From positions 51,248,195 to 51,312,194 of the forward strand of contig CM055097.1 in NCBI GenBank assembly GCA_029204225.1: a stretch of 64,000 nt of DNA, given 5' to 3'. The notes under the pieces are model-generated. The model made no database searches, was not told where the DNA came from, and was given only the letters and a program-made list of their open reading frames with translations. The DNA is from Diphasiastrum complanatum (Eukaryota; Streptophyta; Lycopodiopsida; Lycopodiales; Lycopodiaceae). The translations under genes and the position numbers were made by a program. Below are positions 42,487 to 55,933 of the stretch, one piece after another; the first letter of the stretch is position 1, and every line of letters begins with the position of its first letter.

Positions 42487-44431
42487 CTAGCTTAGTAAAT
42501 CTAGCATAGATCTATCTATAACTCCAAGAGCCAATCTTAATTTTATAAATGGATCCTTAGGCAATGCCTTGGTGAGTATATCAGCAATGCAATCTGATGA
42601 TGAAACATGAATAAGCTTGATCTCCTTTGCTTGCACTTTCTCCCTCACGAAATGATGTGCAATCTCGATGTGCTTTGTTCGAGCATGGAAGACTGGATTG
42701 TTTGCAAGTTGTTGAGCTACTTGATTATCACAATATATGCATGGAATGTCTTCATCCTTGATCACATGTAGCTCCTCCAAAAGCCTTTTAAGCCAAAGAA
42801 CCTCCTTTGTTGTTGTTGTCATAGCTTTATATTCAGATTCTGTTGATGAAAGAGAGATGGTAACTTGCTTTTTGGAAAGCCAAGATATAACTCCTCCACA
42901 TAGGAATGTAGCAAATGCACTTATGGATCTTCTATCCATCTTGTCACCTGCAAAACTTGAGTTCGAATATGCTCTCAAACAAATATTAGTCCTTTCATAA
43001 ACTATGCCAAAGTCTTTTGTAGCCGAGATGTACCTTAACACCCTTTTTGCTCCTTTCCAATGACATATTAGTCCACAAGCTTCACAAAGTTTGCCACACT
43101 TTGATATGGTTTTGGGAAGTCTTCTTGCTAGCTCCTTTCTCACCATGGTCTCCATAGCTTTGTAGTTAGGATGGCCTAATCTTTTGTGCCATAATTCTAC
43201 TTGAGTGAGCTCCTCCCTTGCCATGTTCACACTTCCAACCATCACATTAGCATCCAATTTGAATAACCTCCCTTGTTTGAAACCACTAGCAATACATTTT
43301 TCATCTTTCAAGATATAACATGCTCCATGCTTGAAATGTACATCTAATCCACTATCCATAAGTTGTCCTACACTCAACAAGTTCTTTGTAATTGAAGGTA
43401 CATAAAGAACATTGTCTAGATCTACATTGTCAAGATCTACTTTTTTAGATGATCCTAGACATAAAGGAATGGATCCAACACCTACAATCTCACATTCTTG
43501 ATCACTTGTAGTGAAGATAAATCTCTTAGAACTATTGTAAGAAAGTAGATTAGAAAAGTAGTCTTTTTGATGAGTCATGTGAGAGCTTGCCCCACTATCA
43601 ATCCACCAAGTGTCTTGATTAGATGTTTGTGGTGAGGATACCATCAAAGATAGATTGCCTTCTTCCTCCTCCTCAAGCACAAGATTGCCTTGATTGTCCT
43701 TCTCTTGGGCATTCTTCTTCTTGTAGCACTCGGATGCAAAATGTCTCTTTTTTCCACAAAAGAAACACTTTAGCTTCTTCTTGTCCTTCTTGCTCTTGCC
43801 TTTGGAACTTGATGCTCCATCTTTGTTCTCCATCTCCATGTCTTGAGTCTTCTTCGATGGAAACTTCTTCTTCTTGCCTTTCAAAGAAAAGTTAGCTTTT
43901 TCATCACCATCATTCAAAGATAAGGAACATCCTACTTTTGATATGAAGCATTCTACTCTCCTCACTAACAAGCACACTTTGAAGTTTTTCAATACTAGGA
44001 AGTGAATCTTGAATAGCAAAGGTTTGAACAAGATTGGAATAATCATCTCCTAATCCATTCAAAATAATTTGGACTAATTCATCATCTTTGATTTTATCAT
44101 CTATAGAAGACAACTCCTTATTCAAAGATTTGATCCTAAAGACATAATTTTGGGCACTTTCACTACTTCCTTTCATGCTTTGAAGGATTTGATTCCTAAG
44201 CATGAGTATCCTTGAAGTGTTCTTGGATCCATAAATGGATTTTAATGTATCCCATGCCTCTTTGGATGTGGTACAAGATGAGATTTCTTTCAAAAGTTCA
44301 TTACTTACATTCATTTTTATGCAATGTAATGCAACTCTTAATCTCTTTTTGTACTTAACCAACTCAACTCCTCCTTGAGGTTCTACTTCCACCTCAAGTA
44401 CTATGATCCTGTAGAGGATTGTCAAATACAC
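42487..44431 (-). pseudogene. Copia derivative: gag-protease fused to RNase H
   Basis: Minus strand. Gag (ALHCIKMNVSNELLKEIS, WDTLKSIYGSKNTSRIL, VQIILNGLGDDYSNL) lies at 44431-43.92 kb and changes frame near 43.92 kb. One open frame of 519 codons then carries the knuckle CFFCGKKRHFASEC, protease WWIDSGASSHM, the pre-integrase LWHKRLGHP and CGKLCEACGL. At about 43.07 kb it runs without any stop into the RNase H end: CHWKGAKRVLRYISA, SWLSKKQVTISLSSTESEYK, CDNQVAQQLANN, HIEIAHHFVREK, CIADILTKALPKDPF. Integrase and all of RT are deleted in frame. The 5' end of gag and the 5' LTR are missing at about 44.4 kb; PPT and 3' LTR follow. It resembles deletion derivatives that rely on a full copy. Confidence 0.9.
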
Positions 44432-44463
44432 AATAAAAAGTGTAGATTTGTTTCAATCTACAT

Positions 44464-45600
44464 TTGTTTTTTTTTCTTTTGTTAATTATTTCTGATGATT
44501 CGGATGTTTCCACTTCTACTACTTCTGAAGCTGTTTCTTTCAGTGGTACAAAATCTGACAAATCCAAGCCTGTAGATATAGAATTTTTTTTTATTGATAC
44601 AAGTGTTAGTTTAGATGATTGTACAAATATTGATCCTGCTTCAAATAGGGCTTTGTTTATAGGCCCTAGAACTACCACTACTTTTTTCCAACCGATAAAT
44701 TTCTAATCACCTTGCCTACTTACAATATAGATAATAATTCTTTTTTGACATTATTAGATATATTAGATCTTTTTTATGTCACAAAGGCTGAGACTCTTTG
44801 CATTTGAACAAAGAGCTACATAAATTTTTTGATATAATTGATTATGATGTTGATGATTTTCTCCTTGGTGTTGACAATATAAATAATGATGAATTTTATT
44901 CAGGGAAAGATTGCTTGAAAATGATTGTTGAGAAAATGCCAAAAAGACAATGATCTTTCTTCTGAAGAGGAGTTTCTCAGATTTCAAAATCAGCTTGGTT
45001 TTCCAAAACCAACTGTCTATACACCAACCTTATTGACATCGAGAGCTGGTCATAATATTAATGGTGAGATAGTAATCGAAGAAGAGAAAGCCAAATGCGT
45101 AAGTTTTATATCTTGTCTTGTACTAGTTAATTAGTAATGTCAGATTTTATGCTGGAGTTTATTTTACATTTTTTATCTTTTAGGAAACACTTTACCTTGA
45201 TGATTTTGCAATTCGTCGAGGAGGGCAGAGATCTTTTATTGGAGAATTTTCAAGAGAGCATGCACTGGGACATTATCTAAAGTTCTTCAAGCATAATGAG
45301 ATATGTGTCACCCATTCAAAGTTTTATCAACATGGTGAAACAATGATATGGCAATCAAGGCACTTTCTTATTTTCTTGAAGGACATAATTTTAATAGGGG
45401 GCGGAGAATAATTTTGTTAGGAAAACTATTGCAGTTAAAATTTTAGGATATGAAACAGTGAATTTCATGTTTAGATCATCACATTTTGTATTTTATGCTG
45501 TGTATGTTGATATGAATAAGCATGAAAACTATGAGCTCTTGGATTCGTACGAAAGAAGAAAACTAACAGAGTAGACATTGGAGAACCAGACTTTGTAATA
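44464..45600 (+). pseudogene. Unknown decayed gene with a plausible intron
   Basis: Plus-strand coding-like stretches in shifting frames: SEAVSFSGTKSDKSKPVDIE, LPTYNIDNNSFLTLLDILD, KELHKFFDIIDYDVDDFLLG, then SSEEEFLRFQNQLGFPKP up to EEEKAKC at 45097. A GTAAGT donor (45098) and TTTTAG acceptor (45183) join in phase to ETLYLDDFAIRRGGQRSF and REHALGHYLKFFKHNE. Several frameshifts break it. I do not recognise the family. It points tail-to-tail at the minus-strand remnant beginning at 45635. Confidence 0.45.
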
Positions 45601-45634
45601 TTTTTTATTTAATATACAAAATATTTCTATATGT

Positions 45635-47565
45635 CTATTGCCTGTTGGCTTGTATAAATTTGCATGTTTTTTGAAATTTTTTGTAATCCATCGACTTTGT
45701 ATTATGACAAATTTGGACTCTTCTATAAAACCATTGGAAAAGTTGCAATATATGGTTGTTCATTGTGCTCCCACTATGTTGTGTACTTTTATAAAATGTC
45801 GATCTTGCTTGCCAATGAGATTTTTCCATTCCTTGCGATGACCATATGCTAAGACTTCCACTATTTCTTGCAAAGAATGTTGAATGATGCCATAATACGT
45901 GCTGCTTGTCATACAAACAATATATAAATCAGTACCAAACGTATCTAAATTAATTGCACATATTTGGCTATAATAGTGTTACACCGAAATCTTACCATAT
46001 ACATTTGTGTTATATGATCTGCTCCCTATGCACTTTGAACTGCATCCACAAAATCGCTGGTTGTTTTCTGTATCATTTGTACATCAGTATTTGAAAACTG
46101 ATCTTTTCTCAAGTATTTCACCAAGCTTCTACTTTGAGTAGCCAAGTAGAACCTCGTTCTTCAAAATCTTGAGTTGTAGCTATTATCTCTTTCCAAACCG
46201 AGTATTGAATCTTGGTCTCTTTTCTAGAATAATTTGATAAAAATCTACGTGCTTTGGATTCTCCAATGTTTGGTTTGCTTGGAATATTTCTTGATTAACT
46301 TGAAAGCTTGTCGTCTTTTTTTATTTTAACATGGCCTTTATGTAAGCTTTTAAGACAATACATCCTCTAATATGGATTTAGCTTGTTTCAAAGATTACTC
46401 CGGCTTGGGATTCCATGCAAACAAGATGTAAAGATATATTATATCTTCTATTATACGCACCTTTGCATGCAATGTACAAATATGAACATTCTGAATGGGA
46501 ATCCGTAGTACAAGTTTTCAATTAGAATCTTCTCGATCTCTTAATATTCTTGTACTCCTTGTCATGGCTTTTGATATTTTCATGTAGTACAAACAAGGGT
46601 GTTTAGAGTTAGCTCCATGGGATACATTGAACATACATTTTAATGTCTTTAGATCTCCTACTAAATGCCATTCTATGTTGAAAGTGCCAATTCTAGGAAC
46701 ACTAAGTGGAACTCCCTCGTGATTTTTTATGGTGGCAGGATATGACATTCTACTAAATACCCATTAGGGAATGTCATTGTCTTCTTTCAACACCTATAAG
46801 ACAAACAAAAAATTGATTTAGCATAATATTAACATAGAGAAGATTATCCAAATAGAATCCATATAAGAATATCCCTATAGAATTTATAAAAGAATCACTA
46901 TAACTGAAAACATGCTAACCACCAAATATTATTTTCTGATTGAACACTGAAGTTGAGGCCTTCTGAGTCTTCTGAATTTGAAAGTATGTCATTCATGATC
47001 GTAGACTAACTGTCTCCATTTTTTGTCCCTTTATAATTTCAGACTTATCTAACTTAAGAACAACTATCAACTTGTTATTGACATTCTCATTTGTAATACC
47101 ATAAAAATCTATGATGAATGTTAGTAACTGATTAATGTCAATAAATAGATTGCTGGAATTGTTATAAGCTAGACATTCTCCCTCCGAGCAATGCACTTCA
47201 TTGATATGAGATGGATTACCAACTATTTTTTGCATATCTTGGTTTAACATGTCTATTTCTTTTTAAGGATGAAATGGTCGTGAGATTGGAAACAATTTTA
47301 TACTTAACATTTGCAAATTCTACCTTTATCATTTTAAACATTGTTGCATATGCTTCTCTACTGATGTTAGAAAAATCACATGCCTTTGAACCAATGTAGT
47401 GTCCAATAGTTTTCCAACGTCATTCATAATGCTATCAATAACTGAAGCCTTAATCTTTTTCATTTTGTTATTGTTTAACATTGACTTCATAGATTTAGAA
47501 GTTAAAATGGAACCTAATGAGTTTTCATTGAAAATCTCATCAGCCAAATGGTCTTCAACAACCAA
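45635..47565 (-). pseudogene. Probable transposase-like decayed gene, family not identified
   Basis: Four minus-strand segments in order, separated by short gaps with stops or possible introns. 47565-47332: VIDSIMNDVGKLLDTTL. 47250-46993: LLTFIIDFYGITNENV, LIVVLKLDKSEIIKGQKMET. 46748-46518: FNIEWHLVGDLKTLKCMFNV, GANSKHPCLYYM. 45916-45635: LSIWSSQGMEKSHWQARSTF, QHSGSTMNNHILQLFQWFYR. The arrangement (an Asp-bearing VLKLD segment, an EWHLVGDLK segment, a Glu/His-rich EKSHWQ end) suggests a DDE-type or related transposase, but I cannot name the family from memory. Reading is broken by stops, so it is dead. Confidence 0.42.
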
Positions 47566-48400
47566 CGATGATCTGCATGGAAAATATAATGTTTATAAAA
47601 AAGTCAGTAGAGATTAGGACACTCATAGTATTGGCAGCAGCATAATAAACAAATAATCTTTGAGTGGAAATCAATAAATAACAAAACTAGTGATTATGAT
47701 TGAATCAAAAAGTTCTCGATGGGTGGGGTCTGGGGCATCGAGACGGGTATTTTGTGAGTCAAGTCACTAGTGGTTGTGACAATTTTTTCTTTTAGATTTT
47801 TTCAGATTTTTGTGACATGAACCTTCGCTTGATTGATAATTGATTTATCACAATGTATTACCATTTTAGGGAGCTCGGCGAGGGTTCTTGTTGGTGAAGG
47901 ATGGTTCGATGAGAGTTCTGAAAGCAATTTGGGCACGATTAACACTAGGGATGGAGACTAACCTTCGTCGACTTGCAGAAAAATACATATTGATGATCAA
48001 AGGGCTAGCGAGGGCTAGACGAATATTTTCATTGGTGAGAGATAGTCTAGCGAGGGTTTAGAAGGTAATTTGGCACTTTTGAGAGTTGAGAATGTTTGCC
48101 AAACTAGTTAGAGGTAATATTAACCTTTGATGACTTCACAAATACTTAAGAACAATGTTTCATGACTATTTAGAGCTCGGCGAAGATTGATGATATGCAA
48201 GTGAGGATTTATGAAGGTTGGCGAGGGTTCAAAGGAATTAGATTTGACTTTGAGCACTGGAAACATTCGCTTGACCACTTTTTCTCAATATTAGCCTTCG
48301 CCTGAAGCTGGCAAGAGTTCTACTGGAAAATTTCTATTTTTCATGGACAAGAACCTTTGCAAGAGATTGTACACTCAATAATAAGCTTTGTCAACCTCTA
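47566..48400. repeat. GCGAGGGTT-rich leader-like block
   Basis: From about 47.87 kb the phrases GGCGAGGGTT, AGCGAGGGTTTA, GGCGAAGATT and TTCGCCTGAAG recur irregularly, as in the gypsy leaders at 8.5, 15.8-16.9 and 22.75 kb. No primer site or LTR is attached. It is probably a piece of gypsy leader. Confidence 0.5.
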
Positions 48401-49862
48401 ATTGTATTTTGAAGTTGTAATTTAAAATCATATTGTTGCATATAGTTATAAAGAGCAAACTTTTGTATTATGTGTTGTGTATTTTTCAAGTGTTTGATCT
48501 TTTTATATGCTATAGTTGTTCCTACAAATGTGTAGTTATCCAATTTATGAAAAAATGGAGAAAAGTATTGGTGCTTTGTGCATGTGTTTTGTTTCTTGTA
48601 AACATAGTATATGTGATTGCATTAAATTTTGATTTGCACAAATATCAACAACATGACATTATAAGGATCGAGTATTCAGTGATTAGCAGATAATAAGATA
48701 TGTACTAGAATGAATCCATGTGTCAAGCATAGACAAATACCATTTTGCAGAGGTTCGAAGTCATTCACTCTCAATTTGCACATTCCGATTGAGTTTGAAA
48801 TTATTTGCTTGCAAAGTTGAAACAAAATGTTGGTTGTGTATGTTGTGTACATGTGTCAATGTTGTATATGCTAGATCAATATGTTGTCGAATACCATTTG
48901 GATTAAAAATTAATGTGTTCATAGTTAATCTTTGTGCATGATGTACTTTACGTGCAATTGCAACACGGATTGGAAATTGGTTTCTAGTTATTGTATTTAA
49001 AGTGCTGCCACACTCACACCACTCAAGTGTGCATTTATTGATTAGATAGTTAAAGTCCCATGTCAGTAAGAAAGTGAAGCTGGAGGAGCTTCTCCTAGAA
49101 ATCACGGCAGATTCATCTGATTCCATGCATAATGCCCACTATATAGGCCTCTAAAATATGCACAAATGATTTCTAACTCAAAACCTTGAATTGAACCATA
49201 GAAGTTGGGTACCTATATGTGTAGAAAGTTGTGTGACTAAAGGCCTGCCACAAACAACCTCTTTATTATACAGGTTACAATTTCTCATAGTTTATGATTC
49301 TATATAGTATAAGGAAAGAGACTACAAGGGTTTATTTTTTTCAAATGGTTTTCCTTGAAGTACATGCTAGTGATTATGCTAGCAAGTTGATTTTCATTTC
49401 TAGTGGGTCTTTTTTGCATGTTTCTCATAGACCATGTCTATTATAGTGCTATTTTTCACATTGAAAATGTAAATAAAATTCAATTTTTCTAAGAAAAGTC
49501 CTATTGCACTTTGAGAGCACATATTTAAATCTAACTTTTCCAAGGTGGGGTACGACAATTTTTAACTTTTAGTTTCAAATAAGTTAGGCTAGTTTCAAAT
49601 GTCTTGGACCTAGTGAAAATGTGCCATTTAATCAACACAACTTGCAGCCATAGAATTTTAGATGGCCCCCAAGTGGCATGACGAATCATTGAAATATAAG
49701 ATCAAATAAAAGCAAGAAAACAAGCTTGAATATTTTTTCCACAATAAGCACAACTTATAAGTATGGGATTGAGAGAGGGCCCTTGAATGGCGTAATGCAT
49801 GGTTGAAACATATGATCATATTCCAAAAAAAAACCAAACACAAATTTTCATCCAATATAGGT
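48401..49862. other. No recognised gene
   Basis: AT-rich DNA. Frames of 70-121 codons (for example 48761-49126 minus) lack motifs and have ordinary non-coding composition. Two related ~40-bp phrases (AAGTGGCATGACGAATCATT and GAATGGCGTAATGCATGGTT) lie 110 bp apart near 49.67 and 49.78 kb. Confidence 0.35.
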
Positions 49863-50205
49863 ATCTCCAAATCAAGATATTCGAAGATCCCAAATTCCAT
49901 TGGCTCATTTCAATCTCTTGTTGCATGCAGGTGTCCAAGTAGCAAATGCATATGATATAAGAGACAAACCTTAGCCTTATGCACGATGGAAGGATCTGGG
50001 TAGATAAAATTCTATCCAATCTAAGTCTAGGACTCCTTACTTGGAATAATGTTGTTTGCCTAGCTACTTATATTGCATAATGAGCATATCCGATTTTTTT
50101 TCTCTTGATGATTATTATGAAACAACATTATTATTTTTAAAAACAAAATTCATTTCTAAAAAATAGAATCTTCTTACTTTTTTTCCTTGTCTTGGTGTGA
50201 TTATC
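49863..50205 (+). repeat. Dispersed repeat R1, copy 2
   Basis: Direct-orientation homologue of 19653-19985 with the same blocks in the same order. Its flanks are unrelated to those of copy 1, so the shared segment itself is the unit. Confidence 0.8.
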
Positions 50206-50689
50206 TAACGGTTGCAAGAAAATTAATATTTTCCATAAGGGCCAACAAAATGTTGAACTGCAAACTTTTAAGTATGTGCACTTAAAGGAAAGACCTTTAA
50301 ACAATGGACAGATTTGACATGATACACTTAAAGGAGAAGGCCAATCTTAAAAGAATTTTCTCGACGACGCAAACTATTTGCACCTCATTTAAATATTGTA
50401 ACCTTTCACATGCTTTTGGATGCCACATTATAATTTGTACATATGTAATTTTCTTATTTGTTGTAATTAGTTCATTAACACTAGAGTTGTTTTCAGCACA
50501 TTTTTGTGCACGTGCGCACAAAAGTACGCATAAAATCCTTGGTCACTTGACGAGACATAACATGCCATCAAATGATTGAAATTTCAATCTTTCAGTTGTA
50601 TCTGGAACTAGACTTGACTCTTCACTGTGTTATTGGAAGAATTGAATTTTTTTTCTCTCAATTGATGGCAATTTGCCCCCAAAAACTTC

Positions 50690-51290
50690 AATTTTCAGCA
50701 CTTTTCATCATTTCACAAGGGTAACTTTAGGTGCACGTATATAGTGCACGTATATATCTCCAAATTTAAAAAAAAAAAATTAGACATGTTTATAGACACG
50801 TACATATCACTTCACATGGGTAACTTTAGGTGCACGTATATATCTCCAAATTTAAAAAAAATTATAGACATGTTTCTATGATCATAAAGAGTTTTTGAAA
50901 GTAGACAACCAAAGAAAGGGTTGTAAAAACCACCTTCAAAAGAGCTGAAACTTATTTCTAGTAGCTTTCAGTAATTTTCAATACTTTTCAGCACTTGGCA
51001 TGGGTAACTTTAGATGTCCATATCTATTTCTACATAACTCCAAATTGAAAAAAATTTGAGAACATGTTCCTATGGTCATATAACACTTTTTAAAGAAGAC
51101 AAACCAACAAATATTGTTAAAATCCTATTATTATACACTCATATATTAGATTCCAGTTTTGGTGATTTTTATCAGCACTTAAAAGGGTAACTTTGAATGC
51201 ACGTATCTATCTCTATAGATCACCAAATTCAATTCTTTTAAAAATGTATGTTTCTATAATCATATAGAATTTTTAAGAGTAGACAAAGTG
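50690..51290 (+). repeat. Tandem array of a ~180-bp unit
   Basis: GGGTAACTTTAGGTGCACGTA, CTCCAAATT, an A-run, ACATGTTTCTATGATCATA and TTTTTGAAAGTAGACAA recur in order. One partial copy is at 50.70-50.81 kb, then three diverged units begin near 50.81, 51.00 and 51.18 kb. Each unit also starts with TTTTCAGCACTT-like DNA. Non-coding. It abuts repeat R2. Confidence 0.82.
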
Positions 51291-51440
51291 TCATGACAGT
51301 TTGCATAAATGAACTATGTTTTCAACAGCTTCGGCTTTTTCGCATTTCCTCAAAATGTGACACTTTCATAGTTCAAAAGTTTAACTTGTACAGTTCAAAA
51401 GTTTAACTGTTTTTATCACCTTCAGCTTCTTCATTAGGGC
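51290..51440 (-). repeat. Dispersed repeat R2, inverted copy
   Basis: Reverse complement of 17775-17905 (GAACTATGTTTTCAACAGCT, TTTGCGAA-like words, GTTCAAAAGTTTAACTTGTA). It forms the right edge of the ~180-bp tandem array. Confidence 0.78.
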
Positions 51441-51467
51441 CTTTTTTGGACTCAAAAAGGGCCTCTT

Positions 51468-51485
51468 CACTAATTATAATTAGTG
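51468..51485. repeat. Perfect 18-bp palindrome
   Basis: CACTAATTATAATTAGTG is its own reverse complement. Just left of it, GGGCC-T-run and A-run-GGGCC words form an imperfect second symmetry. No function is evident. Confidence 0.8.
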
Positions 51486-51822
51486 TTAATGACGACATGT
51501 GTACCAATGAGAGAGTGACAACTGAGATGGAATGGTCCATATGACATGGCATATCTAATGGTGTAAATTAGATCTTCAGATTCTAACCCACCCACTAACC
51601 CTCCTCTAACTCTACTTCCTCAACCCCTAATAATGATGATATGACAAGTCTCAAATTTGAATTTTAAATGAAAATAAGGCTTCAGTTTTCAAAGCCTTCA
51701 AACATTGACTTTTTTAAACTCAGAATGAAAGAAAAGAGGGCCCAATAACCCTTTGGGCCCCGATTTTGAAAAGCAAATTCAAAAACAAAATCTGAGGGAG
51801 GGGGCATGGGGGTACAAGGCCC

Positions 51823-51823
<1 letters not shown>

Positions 51824-51857
<34 letters not shown>

Positions 51858-51865
51858 CCCCCCCC
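51824..51865 (+). repeat. Poly-C tract (33 C, then G, then 8 C)
   Basis: An uninterrupted run of 33 cytosines followed by one G and eight more. Long C/G homopolymers are rare in AT-rich plant DNA. The length may be inexact because such runs sequence poorly. Confidence 0.9.
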
Positions 51866-52149
51866 ATGCACAACCTGCAGCAACGTTTTAGCATGAGATA
51901 TATTCTTTTCATCATCAAATTCCAAAATAGCATTTGCACGAACAAAAGTATGCTGAGGAAAATACGTGATAGCTGTTTAACTAAAAAAGGTCAACGAAAA
52001 CCAGAAAGATACCCGTGAAGTTAGCGGCATATTTTTGAGATCAGACCATGACAATGATTCATTTTCCTCTTTTGATATTTTCACCATACCTTGTTCGGTC
52101 TGCAAAACACGAAACGAAGTAGTTGTTCCAAAAATCATATCATCAACAA

Positions 52150-53242
<1,093 letters not shown>

Positions 53243-54653
53243 ATGGATCTTCGATATGAAGACTAACCAATATAGATCTATCAATAAGCCTAAGGCAAGG
53301 CTGGTGGCCAAAGGATTTGCACAAGAACAAAGTATTGACTATGATGAGACCTTTGCACCCGTGGCAAAGATGGTAAGCATTCAGGTCATCATCTCTCTTG
53401 CTACTCTTTTTGGATGTGATCTATGGAAAATGGACATTACAAATGCATTTTTGAATGGTGATCTTGAGGAGGAAGTGTACATGGAGCAATCTGAGAGCTA
53501 CATTTCATCTACAAAGCCAAATAATGTGTGTCTTCTACAAAAGAGTTTGTATGGTCTTAAGCAAGCACCAAGGAGTTGGTATGCTAAGCTTTACACATTT
53601 TTACTCTCTCAAAATTTTTATTGGGAGTGATCATTCATTATATTTTAGATTTGCTGGAAATGATGTTACTATCTTGCTAATTTATGTGGATGATATCATC
53701 TTGAGTGGAGGAAACAACCAAGATGTTGATGATATCAAGAGTGCCCTCAAGAAGGAGTTTGAGTGATATCAAGAGTGCTCTCAAGAAGGAGTTTGAGGTG
53801 CATGATCTTGGTCATTTGCATTACATTTTAGGAATAGAAGTGATTAGATCTTCTCACTCTAATCTCATTTGTCTAGAGAAGTATGCTAATTCTATTCTAA
53901 GAAGATTTCATATGGTAGATGCAAAGTCTTGTGATACACCTATGGTGTCAAATGTAAAGCTAACTATAAGAGGTAATGAAAGATCCTTCAAGGACATTAC
54001 TCTCTATAGGAAGCTAGTTAGTTCACTTATATATCTAGCCATCAGAAGATCAGATATAAGCTATTGTGTTTATAGAATAAGCCAATTTATGCAAGATCCT
54101 AGTGAGGAGCATTGAAAGCTACAAAAAAGAGTTTTGAGATACACAAAACTCAAGATTTTGGCATATTGTATGAGGGATCATCACCTAACTTGTTTGGATT
54201 TTCATATTCGGACTTTGTTGGGTTCAAATGGATAGGAAATTCATAATTGCACATTATATTTTCATAGGTGATAGAGCTATATCATGGATCTCGAAGAAAC
54301 AAGCCACTATCTCATTGTCATCTAGTGAGGCCGAGTACAAAGCCCTTACTCATTCCACAAAAGAGATGGTATGGATCAAGAGAATGATCAAGGATCTTCA
54401 CTTGCTGGACTTTTCAAAAAGCCCAATCATCTTTTGTGACAACCTTTCAGCCCAAAAGTTGGAAAGCAATCCTATATTTCATGCTAGGAGCAAGCATATT
54501 GAGGTGGCATATCACTTTGTGAGGGAGCAAGTCATGAAAAAGGAGGTGGAGCTTCAACATGTCTCTTCAAGGGAATGTGTAGGTGATATCTTCACCAAAA
54601 CATTGGAGGAATTCACTTGGAGTATTCTCAAAGTCTATGCTAAAACTAGTTGA
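53243..54653 (+). pseudogene. Ty1/copia RT and RNase H remnant
   Basis: RT begins at KWIFDMKT, then KARLVAKGFAQEQSIDYDET, KMDITNAFLNGDLEEEVYM, SLYGLKQAPRSWYAK, a frameshift at about 53.63 kb, and LLIYVDDIILSGGN. A 34-bp tandem duplication (53731-53764 and 53765-53798, IKSALKKEFE twice) adds a second frameshift. RT continues with DLGHLHYILGIEVI. A third break lies at about 54.11-54.23 kb, and RNase H follows (SWISKKQATISLSSSEAEYK, CDNLSAQKLESNP, HIEVAYHFVREQV, CVGDIFTKTL). Gag, protease and integrase are absent. The C-terminus runs normally into a PPT and LTR. It belongs to the lineage with 650-bp LTRs seen again at 57-63 kb. Confidence 0.93.
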
Positions 54654-55320
54654 AGAGGGAGTGTGCGAACTTGTCAACTAGTTTGATCTATTTTGGTCTA
54701 TGTTGATTATTTGGCAATTTAGGCCAATATGCATTTCATAGTTAGAAATAAACTTTATGAGGTTATTTTTAGCCTAAGTACATTTGAAATTATCACTTTT
54801 AGAAAGTGAGGGAAACTATAAGGTCGAGTTTGGACACATTCAAATTTGAATGTTAGATACATTGAATCTAGTTCATATTATAGTAGGATTTTTTATCTAG
54901 AAGTTTCTATGGAGGGAAACCAAACTCATTAATGAGGCATGCACTTGTTATGAATAGATGTATACTCGTGGGAGAAAGGATTCTTCTCTCTCTCATCTCA
55001 TTTCATGCTTATACATGAGTTCTCTTGGGTTCATCTATCGATTGGTGCACTATATTGATGATATCTTGCAATCTTGTGTGTAGAATGCATTGTTTTGTTG
55101 ATATTTAGATCCACACATGTGAAATATAGTAAATTAATGTTTTTGTATAGAAAACAACTTTATTTTATCATAATTAAGTTTGATGTTTGATCAAGATCTT
55201 GCATCTCTTTCATTAAGTAGATGTTGATTTTCTATATTGCAAATGGTGTAAATTGTGTTGTCTTTCTAAGCCAAAGATCATAGATAATTTTGGATCTTAG
55301 CACTTCAGAAAATATTCACA
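54651..55320 (+). repeat. PPT and complete 3' LTR, 659 bp
   Basis: TGAAGAGGGAG precedes TGTGCGAACTTGTCAACTAG (54662). The LTR ends …AAATATTCACA at 55320. Reverse-complement relatives are the LTRs at 57091-57792, 58632-59285, 59565-60218 and 62409-62969. It carries CACACATGTG near 55.11 kb and a TTCTTCTCTCTCTC run near 54.98 kb where the other copies have their GA-rich tract. Confidence 0.85.
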
Positions 55321-55904
<584 letters not shown>

Positions 55905-55933
55905 GACCTTATAAAAATGTGCTTTTCTTATAG

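Noticed and set aside
48761-49126. 121-codon minus-strand frame
   Set aside because: No recognisable domain and no flanking gene signals; length is compatible with chance in this composition.
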